A stretch of DNA of 64,000 nt from Nereida ignava (GCF_001049735.1 NZ_CVPC01000003.1:267414-331413); one strand, 5' to 3'. Counted from the stretch's first letter, positions 49,827 to 59,327 are shown. Numbers and translations: made by a program. Notes: a model not told the origin generated them from the letters alone.

Positions 49827-51503
49827 ATGTCTATTCAAGAACCATTAACAGAGTTACCGATTAAGACCGCAGACACAGGTTTTTATCGTGGTTTCAGTCT
49901 CAATGTGACTGTAATCAGCAAAATAATTATCAGCATTTTGGTTGTGTGGTGTATCGTATGGCCCACTGACGCAGGCCGCATTCTAGGCGAGTGGAACAGT
50001 GTCATTCTGGCGAATTTCGCCGCTTGGTACATCTGGTCCGTCGGCTTTTTCATTATCGTATGTCTGGGCTTGGCGATCTGGCCGACCGCAGGGCGCCTCA
50101 ACCTTGGACAGCCCGGGGAAAAGCCGGAATTCTCAAATTTTTCATGGTTTTCTATGATGTTTGGGGCTGGGATTGGCGTGGGGATGCTAACTTGGGCCGT
50201 CGCAGAGCCTGTTGCGCATTTTGGCAATAACCCAGAGGTCATTCAGGGCATCACAAATGGGGGTGCGGCGGATAACGTACGCATGGCCTACAAGTGGTCG
50301 TTTCTGCATTGGGGGCTAAGCGCGTGGGCCTGCTACGCGGTAGCTGGCCTGTCGCTTGCGTTCTTTAGCTATCGTCGTGGGTTGCCGCTTACCATTCGCT
50401 CATCGTTGACACCTTTGTTTGGTACAGCGCTGTCTGGTCGCTTGGGGCATTTGATTGATATTGTGGCTGTTGTGGCGACGATACTTGGTGTTGCGCAAAC
50501 GCTGGGTTTTGGCGTGGAGCAATTTGTTGCGGGCCTCACACGGATCGGAATTAGCGGTCTGATGGCTGAGGACGGTGGTGCAACGGGTATGGGCATTGTC
50601 GTGGCTTTGGTTGTCATCATGGGCGCGTCTACGCTGTCGGCACTGTCGGGGGTTGGGAAGGGCATCAAGTGGCTGTCCAACATCAACATGGTGCTGTCGA
50701 TCATCTTGCTAGGCTTTTTCATCATTTTCGGGGCGACCTTCTTTGGTGCGCAGGCAATGGTGCTGGGTGTGTTTGACTACCTGATCGCCTTGCCGGAGAT
50801 GAGCTTCAACGTGTTCCGTTCGGACGGTGTTGAAGGGTCAGAAGATTTCTTGTTGTCGCAGTGGCAGGGCTGGTGGCCGGTGTTCTACTGGGCTTGGTGG
50901 ATCGCATTTGCGCCCTTCGTTGGGATGTTTCTTGCGCGCATCAGTCGTGGTCGGTCTATCCGAGAGTTTGTACTTGGTGCGATGATCGTGCCTGCATTGA
51001 TGTGCTTTGTCTGGTTTTCATGGGCGGGCGGCACGGCCATTGATCTTGAGTTGAATGGCGGTGCGAATGGCGTGATCTTTGGTGCAGCAAACGGTGACAA
51101 GATCTTTGCGATGACCGAATTCATGCTTGCGCCGATTGCACAAGCATTGGCGTGGGGCATGGCGTTGTTGATTGTTGTGTTGCTGATGACGTTCTTGGTA
51201 ACCTCTGCTGACTCGGCGGTGTTAATTGTGAACACAATCAATGCGGCCGGTGACGAAGGCCCAAAAGCACGTCCGCACATTATGTTTTGGGGTGCGGCAC
51301 TGGCGCTGGTGGTTGGCGGTTTGCTTATCTCAGGGGGTACATCTGCGATCCAAACAGCGATGGTGATCGGCGCGCTACCATTCTCGGTGGTGATGGTGTT
51401 GATGTGCATCGCGCTGATCAAGGCGATCTATAATGACGGTCGTCGTGAGGCTGCTGGTGTTGCCACAACGACAGCTGAAATGAGCTCAACACCGGCTGAG
51501 TAA
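49827..51503 (+). CDS. BCCT-family transporter (betaine/choline/DMSP type)
   Basis: A 558-residue protein with twelve predicted helices. MFGAGIGVGMLTWAVAEPVAHF (near 110-130) is the glycine-rich helix of BCCT carriers, and KWSFLHWGLSAWACYAVAGL near 155 and the later FVTSADSAVLIVN follow the family order. Members import betaine, choline, carnitine or DMSP with Na+ or H+. Next to dmdA-acuI, DMSP is a reasonable substrate, as for DddT; the sequence alone does not prove it. Confidence 0.92.
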   Translation: MSIQEPLTELPIKTADTGFYRGFSLNVTVISKIIISILVVWCIVWPTDAGRILGEWNSVILANFAAWYIWSVGFFIIVCLGLAIWPTAGRLNLGQPGEKPEFSNFSWFSMMFGAGIGVGMLTWAVAEPVAHFGNNPEVIQGITNGGAADNVRMAYKWSFLHWGLSAWACYAVAGLSLAFFSYRRGLPLTIRSSLTPLFGTALSGRLGHLIDIVAVVATILGVAQTLGFGVEQFVAGLTRIGISGLMAEDGGATGMGIVVALVVIMGASTLSALSGVGKGIKWLSNINMVLSIILLGFFIIFGATFFGAQAMVLGVFDYLIALPEMSFNVFRSDGVEGSEDFLLSQWQGWWPVFYWAWWIAFAPFVGMFLARISRGRSIREFVLGAMIVPALMCFVWFSWAGGTAIDLELNGGANGVIFGAANGDKIFAMTEFMLAPIAQALAWGMALLIVVLLMTFLVTSADSAVLIVNTINAAGDEGPKARPHIMFWGAALALVVGGLLISGGTSAIQTAMVIGALPFSVVMVLMCIALIKAIYNDGRREAAGVATTTAEMSSTPAE

Positions 51504-51525
51504 TTGTCCTGCAAGAGCCATGTTT

Positions 51526-51557
51526 ACGCCCTGTCGTTATTGACGATGGGGCGTTTT
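51526..51557 (+). terminator. Rho-independent terminator after the BCCT gene
   Basis: ACGCCC at 51526-51531 pairs with GGGCGT at 51549-51554, with an inner TCGT/ACGA pairing, and four T follow. Confidence 0.8.
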
Positions 51558-51573
51558 CATTTGACGGTATTCA

Positions 51574-51600
51574 CTTGCATGCCGCCTTTTATTATGCAAG
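51574..51600. promoter_or_regulatory. Inverted repeat before the PLP-enzyme gene
   Basis: CTTGCAT and ATGCAAG form a perfect 7-bp inverted repeat with a 13-base spacer, ending nine bases before the ATG at 51610. Its position suits a repressor site or a hairpin masking the start; no regulator is adjacent. Confidence 0.35.
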
Positions 51601-51609
51601 TTTCTGCAT

Positions 51610-52836
51610 ATGATAATGGACCTTGATTTTGTGCGTGCGCAGTTCCCTGCGTTTGCCGAGCCTGCCTTGCGCGGGCGAGGGTTTTTCGAGAATGCGGGCG
51701 GTAGTTATACGTGCAGGCATTCGGCGTGGCGGTTGAACCGTTTTTACCGCGAGCGCAAAGTCCAACCTTATGGTCAATACCCCGCCTCTGAACTTGCCGG
51801 CGCCGAAATGGATGAGGCACGCGAACGGCTTGCACGTCTGCTTGGCGTGCAAACTGATGAGGTAAGCTTCGGTCCGTCGACCACCCAAAATACCTATGTG
51901 CTGGCCCAAGCTTTCGGATCGTGGCTTACCGAGAAGCAAGCAATCATCGTCACGGACGCAGATCATGAGGCCAACAGTGGCGTCTGGCGGCGATTGGCTG
52001 ACCGCGGCATCGAGGTGCGCGAATGGAAAATGCGCCCTGAGACGGGCATGCTTGAGACCGATGATCTTGAAGAGCTGATTGATGAGCGGGTCAAGCTTTT
52101 GTGCTTTCCTCACGCCTCTAACGTTGTGGGCGCGCCGCATGATGTGTCGGCCATTTGTGAAATAGCGCGTGAGAACGAGATATTTACTTGTGTGGACGGG
52201 GTCAGTTTTGCACCCCACGGCTTGCCAAACATCAAAAAGATGGGCGCTGATATCTATCTGTTTTCGGCCTATAAAACATACGGTCCGCACCAGGGCATCA
52301 TGGTGATAAATCGTAACCTTGGGATGGCGCTGCCGGGGCAGGGTCATGGCTTCAACAACCATGTCCTTTACAAGCGGTTTACGCCAGCGGGTCCAGACCA
52401 TGCGCAAGTCGCGGCCTGCGCGGGGATCGTGGATTATTTCGACACGGTTTATGAACATCATTTCAAAGCGGGGCGTGACGCGACAGGACGGGCGGAGTCA
52501 GTTGCAGCCTTGATCCACGAGACAGAGCAAACAGCGCTTCGCCCCTTGATGGCCTATCTTGAGGGACGTGCCGATTTGCGGGTCCTTGGGCCGATTGACG
52601 CGCAAAAGCGGCTGCCCACTGTTTCGGTTGTTGTTGACGGTCAAAGCGGCGCAGACGTGGCGCGGCGTTTGTCGGATAAACGCATCATGGCCGGTGGCGG
52701 GACGTTTTATGCCGACCGTGCACTTGAGGCACTCGGCGTTGATCTGGCCCAAGGGGTCCTTAGGCTGAGTTTTGTGCATTACACATCCCCCTCCGAGGTT
52801 GATTTGCTGATCCAAGCCCTAGATCAAATGCTGTGA
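51610..52836 (+). CDS. Class V aminotransferase-fold PLP enzyme (cysteine desulfurase-like)
   Basis: A 408-residue fold-type I PLP enzyme. The probable Schiff-base lysine is in LFSAYKTYGPHQGIM (about residue 223), with DADHEANSGVW (about 118) and CVDGVSFAPHG (about 195) around the cofactor. The family includes cysteine desulfurases, kynureninases and isopenicillin N epimerases; the reaction here is not determined. The ribosome site is weak, and a second ATG at 51616 is possible. Confidence 0.82.
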   Translation: MIMDLDFVRAQFPAFAEPALRGRGFFENAGGSYTCRHSAWRLNRFYRERKVQPYGQYPASELAGAEMDEARERLARLLGVQTDEVSFGPSTTQNTYVLAQAFGSWLTEKQAIIVTDADHEANSGVWRRLADRGIEVREWKMRPETGMLETDDLEELIDERVKLLCFPHASNVVGAPHDVSAICEIARENEIFTCVDGVSFAPHGLPNIKKMGADIYLFSAYKTYGPHQGIMVINRNLGMALPGQGHGFNNHVLYKRFTPAGPDHAQVAACAGIVDYFDTVYEHHFKAGRDATGRAESVAALIHETEQTALRPLMAYLEGRADLRVLGPIDAQKRLPTVSVVVDGQSGADVARRLSDKRIMAGGGTFYADRALEALGVDLAQGVLRLSFVHYTSPSEVDLLIQALDQML

Positions 52837-52875
52837 AAGCGGCCTTGCCGCGCGAGTTGACGGCAGGGGGCTATT

Positions 52876-54297
52876 TTGAGCGAGCAGACACCAATCATCA
52901 TGTGGTTCCGGCGTGATTTGCGCCTTTCAGATCACCCGGCACTGACGGCTGCGTGTAAAACAGGGCGGCCGGTTGTGGCCCTGTTTATTCACGATCAAAT
53001 TGTTGAAACTCTTGGTGCGGCGCCGAAGTGGCGTCTGGAACAATCGCTTGGCGCGTTGCAGGCGTCCCTTGAAAAGATCGGTGCGCGTTTGATTTTGCGC
53101 CGTGGGAACGCCCTTGAGGTTCTCAAAAGCGTGATCGCTGAAACCGGCGCGGGCTCTGTCTACTGGTCGCGGCTCTATGATCCTGATGCGAAAGAACGTG
53201 ATACGGATGTCAAATCTGCGCTCAAAGAACAGGGCATCGATGCGCGCAGTTTCGCAGGGCACGTGATGTTTGAGCCATGGACTGTTGAGACGAAGACTGG
53301 TGGGTTTTATAAAGTATACACCCCGATGTGGAAAATGGTGCGCGATCGCGACGTGCCTGCGCCCCTGAGTGCGCCAACCAAGCTGGCGTCGCTATCCCAA
53401 GATGTTGCGTCCGATGCGCTGTCTGACTGGGGGCTTGGGCGTGCTATGCACCGTGGTGGGGCGATCGTTGCACAGTATGCTCGTGTGGGTGAAGATGCCG
53501 CCCGCGCGCGTCTTGATAGCTTTATCGAGACACGCGTTCAGGGCTATGATACCAACCGTGACCTTCCTTGGAAAGACGGCACAAGTGGTTTGTCTGAAAA
53601 CCTTTCTTTGGGTGAGATCAGCCCGACGACATGCTGGCACGCGGGTCAAGCCGCACTGCATCAGGGAAAAGCAGGCGCAGAAACATTCCTCAAAGAGCTG
53701 GTTTGGCGCGAATTTGCGTATCATTTGGTGCACCACACCCCACAGATTGTCTCGCAAAATTGGAAACCGGACTGGGATGCATTTCCGTGGAATACAGACG
53801 AGACCGCTGAAAAAGTGCGGGCTTGGAAACAGGGCCGTACGGGCATTCAATTCGTAGATGCCGCGATGCGTGAGATGTATGTGACGGGAAAAATGCATAA
53901 CCGTGGTCGTATGATTGTGGCCAGCTACCTGACCAAGCACCTGCAGTGCCATTGGAAGATTGGCCAAAAATGGTTCGAGGAATGTCTGACGGATTGGGAT
54001 CCTGCATCAAACGCTATGGGTTGGCAGTGGTCATCGGGGTCGGGACCGGATGCGACGCCGTATTTTCGTGTGTTCAACCCCGTGACGCAGCTCGATAAGT
54101 TCGATAAAAACCGCGACTACGTCAGTGCGTGGATCGCCGAAGGGCGTGCGAACCCCGCAAAGACTGCGCTCCAGTATTTTGACGCGATCCCACAAAGCTG
54201 GGGTCTGGCCCCTAACGCGCGTTATCCTGAACCGATTGTGACGGCTGAAGCAGGGCGTAAAGCAGCACTTGGGGCGTATGAAAACCGTGGTTTTTGA
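52876..54297 (+). CDS. phrB: Deoxyribodipyrimidine photolyase
   Basis: A 473-residue light-dependent DNA repair enzyme. The N-terminal antenna domain starts IIMWFRRDLRLSDHPALTAA; the FAD-binding helical domain has ELVWREFAYHLVHHTP, TGIQFVDAAMREMYVTGKMHNRGRMI and WDPASNAMGWQWSSGSGPDA. The frame opens with TTG at 52876 after GGGGG; no ATG lies earlier. A cyclopropane fatty acid synthase follows, a pairing known in Rhodobacter photooxidative-stress genes. Confidence 0.94.
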   Translation: MSEQTPIIMWFRRDLRLSDHPALTAACKTGRPVVALFIHDQIVETLGAAPKWRLEQSLGALQASLEKIGARLILRRGNALEVLKSVIAETGAGSVYWSRLYDPDAKERDTDVKSALKEQGIDARSFAGHVMFEPWTVETKTGGFYKVYTPMWKMVRDRDVPAPLSAPTKLASLSQDVASDALSDWGLGRAMHRGGAIVAQYARVGEDAARARLDSFIETRVQGYDTNRDLPWKDGTSGLSENLSLGEISPTTCWHAGQAALHQGKAGAETFLKELVWREFAYHLVHHTPQIVSQNWKPDWDAFPWNTDETAEKVRAWKQGRTGIQFVDAAMREMYVTGKMHNRGRMIVASYLTKHLQCHWKIGQKWFEECLTDWDPASNAMGWQWSSGSGPDATPYFRVFNPVTQLDKFDKNRDYVSAWIAEGRANPAKTALQYFDAIPQSWGLAPNARYPEPIVTAEAGRKAALGAYENRGF

Positions 54298-54440
54298 TGA
54301 TCGGGCTGAAAAACACGTCATTGAAGAAGTTACCCAGCGTTAATGCACTTGGCTTTGTAAATGATTGCAATAGGTTACACTTCCAATCCCGGCGCCTGTC
54401 AGGCAAAGTGGACACAACCGATATCAGCTAGGAAGCACGT

Positions 54441-55649
54441 ATGATCCTGACCACGACACAAGGGCAAGCAAATCTGCCCCGTTATTTTACCCAAGTGTTT
54501 TCTATGGCTCAAAGCATGTCTCGCGGACAGCTTGATATGATTTTGCCAGACGGCCGTCATTTTCGCGCAAGCGGTACGGCGGCGGGTTTTGTGGCGACAG
54601 TTCATATTCACAACAACGATTTGTTTGGCCGGCTGATCCGTGAAGGCGATCTTGGATTTTGTGATGCGTATCTCGACGAGTGGTGGTCCACGCCCGATCT
54701 GCAGGCCTTCATGGATTTGGTGCATGACGGTAACGAGGAAATGTACGACGGGTTTGCGGGGCAGGCGCTTGTTCGGATGTACGAAAAACTGCGGTTTTGG
54801 TTGCAATCAAACTCCAAAGGCCAAGCGCGTAAAAACATCAGCTATCATTATGATTTAGGCAATGATTTTTACGGGTTATGGCTTGACGATACGATGACGT
54901 ATTCATCGGCTTTGTTCAAAACAGGGCAAGAGAGCACGGAAAAAGCGCAAGAACAGAAGTATGCCCAGTTGATTGATGAGATGGGCGTCAGTGCCGGTGA
55001 TCATGTGCTTGAGATTGGCTCTGGTTGGGGTGGTTTTGCCGAATACGCCGCCAAAGAACGCGGCCTAAAGGTAACGGCGCTTACGATCAGTCAGGAACAG
55101 TTTAACTATGCTCAAGAACGCATTGAAAAAGCAGGTCTTTCCGATCTTGTGACGTTTAAGCTGCAAGACTACCGTGATGAGCAAGGCACGTATGATGGCA
55201 TCGCCAGTATTGAGATGTTCGAAGCGGTGGGTGAAAAATATTGGCCTGTTTATTTTGAGACGCTGCACAAGTGCCTGAAGCCCGGTAAACAAGCGACGCT
55301 TCAGATCATTACCGTCGCGGACGAGCGGTGGAGCGTTTATAAACGTGGCCCAGATTTTATTCAGAAATATATCTTTCCCGGTGGCATGTTGCCCGCGCCG
55401 CGTATTCTTAAATCACACGTTGCCCAAGCGGGGTTGACCGTGGCCAAGTCAATTGAATTTGGTGAGAGCTATTCGATTACATTGCGCCGCTGGTACGAGG
55501 ATTTCAACGCCCGTTGGGCAGAAGCGGCGGCCATGGGTTTTGATGAGCGGTTCCGCCGGATGTGGAACTTTTACCTGACCTCTTGCGCGTCGACATTTGA
55601 TAGCCGAAACTGTGACGTAACGCAGATCACTGTGGGCAAACCTGTTTAA
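54441..55649 (+). CDS. cfa: Cyclopropane-fatty-acyl-phospholipid synthase
   Basis: A 402-residue SAM-dependent enzyme that adds a methylene bridge to unsaturated acyl chains. The N-terminal lipid-binding domain (about 1-120) is followed by ISYHYDLGNDFYGLWLDDTMTYSSALF, SAM motif VLEIGSGWGGFAEYAAKE (about 191-208) and EMFEAVGEKYWPVYF. The 143-base gap upstream holds no gene. Probably part of a stress group with photolyase and trgA-trgB-cysK. Confidence 0.94.
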   Translation: MILTTTQGQANLPRYFTQVFSMAQSMSRGQLDMILPDGRHFRASGTAAGFVATVHIHNNDLFGRLIREGDLGFCDAYLDEWWSTPDLQAFMDLVHDGNEEMYDGFAGQALVRMYEKLRFWLQSNSKGQARKNISYHYDLGNDFYGLWLDDTMTYSSALFKTGQESTEKAQEQKYAQLIDEMGVSAGDHVLEIGSGWGGFAEYAAKERGLKVTALTISQEQFNYAQERIEKAGLSDLVTFKLQDYRDEQGTYDGIASIEMFEAVGEKYWPVYFETLHKCLKPGKQATLQIITVADERWSVYKRGPDFIQKYIFPGGMLPAPRILKSHVAQAGLTVAKSIEFGESYSITLRRWYEDFNARWAEAAAMGFDERFRRMWNFYLTSCASTFDSRNCDVTQITVGKPV

Positions 55650-55708
55650 GGTTTTGGATCACGGCAGGTTGCAGCGTGCCGTAACTCGTGCAGTAAGGAG
55701 TGTTCGTG

Positions 55709-56164
55709 ATGCCAACAGCCGGTCGTCTTGTTGCAGCGGCGGTGTTGGCCGCGATGGGGTGGTGTGCATCGTTTCTGATCGCACCGCTGATGGTGGAAGA
55801 TCCCCCGTTTGAATGGTTTGCAAAGATCAACGCAGCAGCAGGGTTTGTGGTTGGCTGGATGGTGATCGGTCCTCGGGTCAAGCCCGCTGCAAAAGGCATC
55901 GTTGTTCACGGTCTGACTGGCGCATTTGCATGGGTCTTTTGGGCATTGTTGGCGCACTCAACGATCAAAATGCTCGAGCTATCTTTGCGCAAGCAATACG
56001 ATCAAGCGATGGAAGCGGTCATTGCTGTTTTTGAAATCGCCTTTGAAGACCTGCAGGTTATGGCGAGTGGTAGCGTGATTTTTGTTGTGCTTGGCGGAGG
56101 TGTTTTGGCGGCTTATCTGGGCGCAAAAGCGGCGCAGGCTTTTGACAAACCGGGCTTGCCGTAA
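55709..56164 (+). CDS. trgA: TrgA family membrane protein (tellurite-resistance locus)
   Basis: A 151-residue membrane protein with four helices (AGRLVAAAVLAAMGWCASFLIAPLM; AAAGFVVGWMVIG; GAFAWVFWALLAHSTIKML; a C-terminal SVIFVVLGGGVLAAYLGA). It fits TrgA, first described in the Rhodobacter sphaeroides trgAB-cysK tellurite locus. AAGGAG supports the ATG at 55709. Its TAA shares a base with the trgB ATG. The mechanism is not known. Confidence 0.87.
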   Translation: MPTAGRLVAAAVLAAMGWCASFLIAPLMVEDPPFEWFAKINAAAGFVVGWMVIGPRVKPAAKGIVVHGLTGAFAWVFWALLAHSTIKMLELSLRKQYDQAMEAVIAVFEIAFEDLQVMASGSVIFVVLGGGVLAAYLGAKAAQAFDKPGLP

Positions 56165-57306
56165 TGCCTGGTGAAGTAGACAATGAAGAAGATATGCCAA
56201 CTCCGAACGGGTCTTTGATTGTCTACGGCACGCTGCGTGACGCCGCATTACGCGAAGTAATCCTAGGGCAGACTGATCATTTGCGCCTTAGCGACGTGAT
56301 GCTTGAGGGCTATCGGGTCAGCCAAGTTAAAGGCGAAAGTTTTCCAATCATTGAAGCTGCAAAAGGCCAATCGGCGAAAGCGCTACGCATTGATGGCCTT
56401 AGCCAGAATGACCGAGCGCGTTTGGATTTTTACGAAAGCGGTTTTGCCTATGATATGGTGCAAATTGATGGGGCGGACATCTACATGCCTCCGCGTGGTC
56501 AATGGCAGGCAGAGGGGGCGTGGTCCCTAAGTCAGTGGCAGCACGACTTTGGCGAAGTTAGCCGAACCGCTGCTGCAGAAGTGATGAGTTATTTTGGCCA
56601 GCTGAGTGGTGCGGACGTGGCCGCGCGGTTTGGCATGATCCGCGCACGGGCTGCGTCAAGATTGCGGGCCGAAGCGGGGAGCGGGCCTGTAGATGGCCGC
56701 CTGTCGCGCGATGATGTTTCACTTTTCGGGCACCGCACGCCGTATTTTAATTTCTTCGCGATGGACGAGATGGATTTGTCGTTCAAGCGTTTCGATGGGT
56801 CAAGCAGCCCTGTTGTGACTCGTGCGGCGTTCAAAAGTGCTGATGCTGCGATTGTGCTGCCCTACGATCCGGTGCGCGATAGGGTCGTTTTGGTTGAGCA
56901 ATTTCGCGTCGGTCCGTATCTGCGCGGTGCGTCTGATTGCTGGTCTATGGAGCCAATTGCGGGGCTTATCGATGCGTTTGAGGCACCCCAAGATGCGGCA
57001 CACCGCGAGGCTATGGAAGAAGCGGGGCTAAAGTTCAGCGCGCTTCATACTGTTGCTGAGGCCTACCCAAGCCCCGGTTCATCGACCGAGTTTTTCTATC
57101 TTTACGTGGGAACAGCTGATTTGCCGGATGACATCACGGGCGTTGGCGGAGAAGTAGGTGAGGCTGAAGATATCGCCTCGCACCTTCTGAGTTTTGATGC
57201 GTTTATGAAGGTAGCTGACGGGGGTGGTTTGAAAAACGCACCGACTTTACTCTTGGCTTTGTGGCTGGCGCGGCACCGCGATGAGCTTCGGGCAGGGATT
57301 GCATAG
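56164..57306 (+). CDS. trgB: TrgB: fused gamma-glutamylcyclotransferase-like and Nudix domains
   Basis: A 380-residue two-domain protein. Residues about 13-150 are AIG2/gamma-glutamylcyclotransferase-like (LIVYGTLRDAAL at the start, a GLSQNDRARLDFYESGF acidic region). Residues about 190-375 are an ADP-ribose-pyrophosphatase-type Nudix domain with the box AHREAMEEAGLKF near 278. Its start overlaps trgA by one base. The fusion is characteristic of rhodobacterial TrgB; the physiological substrate is not known. Confidence 0.9.
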   Translation: MPGEVDNEEDMPTPNGSLIVYGTLRDAALREVILGQTDHLRLSDVMLEGYRVSQVKGESFPIIEAAKGQSAKALRIDGLSQNDRARLDFYESGFAYDMVQIDGADIYMPPRGQWQAEGAWSLSQWQHDFGEVSRTAAAEVMSYFGQLSGADVAARFGMIRARAASRLRAEAGSGPVDGRLSRDDVSLFGHRTPYFNFFAMDEMDLSFKRFDGSSSPVVTRAAFKSADAAIVLPYDPVRDRVVLVEQFRVGPYLRGASDCWSMEPIAGLIDAFEAPQDAAHREAMEEAGLKFSALHTVAEAYPSPGSSTEFFYLYVGTADLPDDITGVGGEVGEAEDIASHLLSFDAFMKVADGGGLKNAPTLLLALWLARHRDELRAGIA

Positions 57307-57418
57307 GCACATTCCTAATCGCTTGCGCTTACGCGGTTCAAATCGCGCGCTAATTGGTTGAGATCGCGCCCGCGCTGGCCTACATCTGAGACAACACCAA
57401 AATAGAAGGGACCGCTCG

Positions 57419-58456
57419 ATGCGCGTTGTAAAAGATCTCGCTGACGCAGTCGGCAACACCCCGTTGATCCGCCTCAAAGCAGCAAGCGCTGCCACGGGCT
57501 GTGATATTTACGGCAAAGCCGAGTTCCTGAACCCCGGTCAGTCGGTCAAAGATCGCGCGGCGCTTTACATTATTAAGGACGCCGTTGCCCGTGGTGATCT
57601 GAAACCGGGTGGCACAATCGTTGAGGGTACGGCGGGCAACACGGGCATCGGACTTGCCTTGATGGGCGCCTCAATGGGCTTCAAGACTGTCATCGTGATC
57701 CCAGAGACCCAAAGCCAAGAAAAGAAAGATATGCTTGAGCTGGCTGGAGCGACTTTGGTTCAGGTTCCTGCGGCCCCTTACAAAAACCCGAACAATTATG
57801 TGCGTTATTCAGAACGGCTGGCGAATGAACTGGCCAAGACAGAGCCAAATGGCGCCATTTGGGCGAACCAATTCGACAACGTTGCAAACCGCCAAGCCCA
57901 TATCGAGACAACGGGCCCCGAAATTTGGGAACAAACCGGCGGCAAGGTTGATGGCTTTATCTGTGCGGTAGGCTCTGGTGGTACGATGGCCGGCGTTGGT
58001 ATGGCGTTGCAAAGCAAGGGCGTAAAGATTGGCCTTGCGGATCCAGATGGTGCGGCACTTCACAGCTTTTACACCACTGGCGCGCTTGCATCTAGCGGGG
58101 GCAGCATCACCGAAGGGATCGGGCAGGGGCGCATCACGGCCAATCTTGATGGGTTCACACCCGATATGTCGTTCAACATCCCGGATGCAGAAGCAGTGCC
58201 GATCGTGTTTGATTTGCTCGCAAACGAAGGTTTGGTTCTTGGTGGCTCAAGCGGTGTTAACGTCGCTGGCGCGATGCGTATGGCTCGTGAAATGGGGCCG
58301 GGCCATACGATTGTGACGATCCTGTGTGATTACGGCACACGCTACCAATCCAAGCTCTTCAACCCAGCGTTTTTGCGTGAAAAAGGCCTGCCTGTACCAG
58401 AGTGGCTTGATCAAAAGGCAAGTGATATTCCCTCGGTCTTTGAAAGCGCTGAGTGA
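57419..58456 (+). CDS. cysK: Cysteine synthase A
   Basis: A 345-residue PLP enzyme joining O-acetylserine and sulfide. The cofactor lysine is Lys44 in NPGQSVKDRAA; EGTAGNTGIGLALMG and GSGGTMAGVG bind the phosphate and substrate. AAGGGA precedes the ATG. A 112-base gap separates it from trgB, in the same order as in the Rhodobacter trgAB-cysK locus, where it contributes to tellurite resistance. Confidence 0.95.
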   Translation: MRVVKDLADAVGNTPLIRLKAASAATGCDIYGKAEFLNPGQSVKDRAALYIIKDAVARGDLKPGGTIVEGTAGNTGIGLALMGASMGFKTVIVIPETQSQEKKDMLELAGATLVQVPAAPYKNPNNYVRYSERLANELAKTEPNGAIWANQFDNVANRQAHIETTGPEIWEQTGGKVDGFICAVGSGGTMAGVGMALQSKGVKIGLADPDGAALHSFYTTGALASSGGSITEGIGQGRITANLDGFTPDMSFNIPDAEAVPIVFDLLANEGLVLGGSSGVNVAGAMRMAREMGPGHTIVTILCDYGTRYQSKLFNPAFLREKGLPVPEWLDQKASDIPSVFESAE

Positions 58457-58493
58457 GCTTGAACGACATTTACCGCAAATCATTCGGTGAGAC

Positions 58494-59213
58494 ATGAATA
58501 CAGAGCCTCTTTTTCTAACAGATGCCTATTTGCGTGATGCAACCGGCAAAGTTGTGAGCCACACGCCTGAGGGCGGCATTGTGGTAGATCAGACAAATTT
58601 TTACGCAACGGGCGGCGGCCAGCCCGGCGATAGTGGTCAAATCACATGGCAGGGCGGTGCAATGAAGATCGCGACCTGCATCAAAGGCGAGGGGGCCTTG
58701 ATCCTCGTACCTGCTGAGCCGACTGCCCTACCTGCTGTTGGCACGCAAGTTACGCAAACATTGGACTGGGAGCGTCGCCACCGGATGATGCGTGTTCACA
58801 CGCTTCTACACCTGCTGTCCGTAGTAATCCCGCTGCCTGTGACAGGGGGGGCAATTGCGGCAGATAAAGGACGGCTGGACTTTATGATGGAGACCCCGCC
58901 TGAGGATAAAGCAGCGATTGAAACAGAGTTGAACCGTTTGATCGAAGCCAACTTTGCTGTGACAGATGCGTGGATCACAGCTGCCGAATTGGACGCAAAC
59001 CCCGATTTGGTGAAGACCATGTCAGTCAAACCGCCCACCGGTGCGGGAATTGTCCGCTTGGTTCGTATCGGTGATGAAACAACGCAAATTGATCTGCAAC
59101 CTTGTGGTGGCACTCATATTGAACGCACCGGCGAGATTGGTGCGATCCGGCTGGGTAAGATCGAGAAAAAGGGCAAAATCAACCGCCGTGTCTATGTGCA
59201 TTTAGCGGATTGA
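58494..59213 (+). CDS. alaX: Alanyl-tRNA editing protein AlaX
   Basis: A 239-residue trans-editing factor that hydrolyses mischarged tRNA-Ala. The zinc ligands are in VHTLLHLL (HxxxH, about 101-108) and in the C-terminal QPCGGTHIERTGEIG (CxxxH, about 203-208). The N-terminal FYATGGGQPGDSG is also conserved. It is the full AlaX-M type without the synthetase domain. It starts 37 bases after cysK. Confidence 0.93.
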   Translation: MNTEPLFLTDAYLRDATGKVVSHTPEGGIVVDQTNFYATGGGQPGDSGQITWQGGAMKIATCIKGEGALILVPAEPTALPAVGTQVTQTLDWERRHRMMRVHTLLHLLSVVIPLPVTGGAIAADKGRLDFMMETPPEDKAAIETELNRLIEANFAVTDAWITAAELDANPDLVKTMSVKPPTGAGIVRLVRIGDETTQIDLQPCGGTHIERTGEIGAIRLGKIEKKGKINRRVYVHLAD

Positions 59214-59248
59214 GGCGAGGGCATCAGAATAAACAGGCTGCTATGTTG

Positions 59249-59283
59249 GCCTGCGCGGCCGTATTTGTGAACAAACCCTAAGA
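59249..59283. repeat. Dispersed intergenic 3'-end element, diverged copy 4
   Basis: GGCCTGCGCGGCCGTATTTG followed by TGAACAAACCC, sharing the TATTTGTGAACAAA core with 16590-16626. It lies after alaX, again at a gene end. Confidence 0.45.
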
Positions 59284-59327
59284 AACCCCTTGATCCTCCC
59301 CACTGATTGCCGCTATTTGCCCCTCAC

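Noticed and set aside
49567..49848. A 93-codon plus-strand frame before the BCCT gene
   Set aside because: It begins inside the acuI terminator region, overlaps the BCCT start, and its product has no recognisable features.
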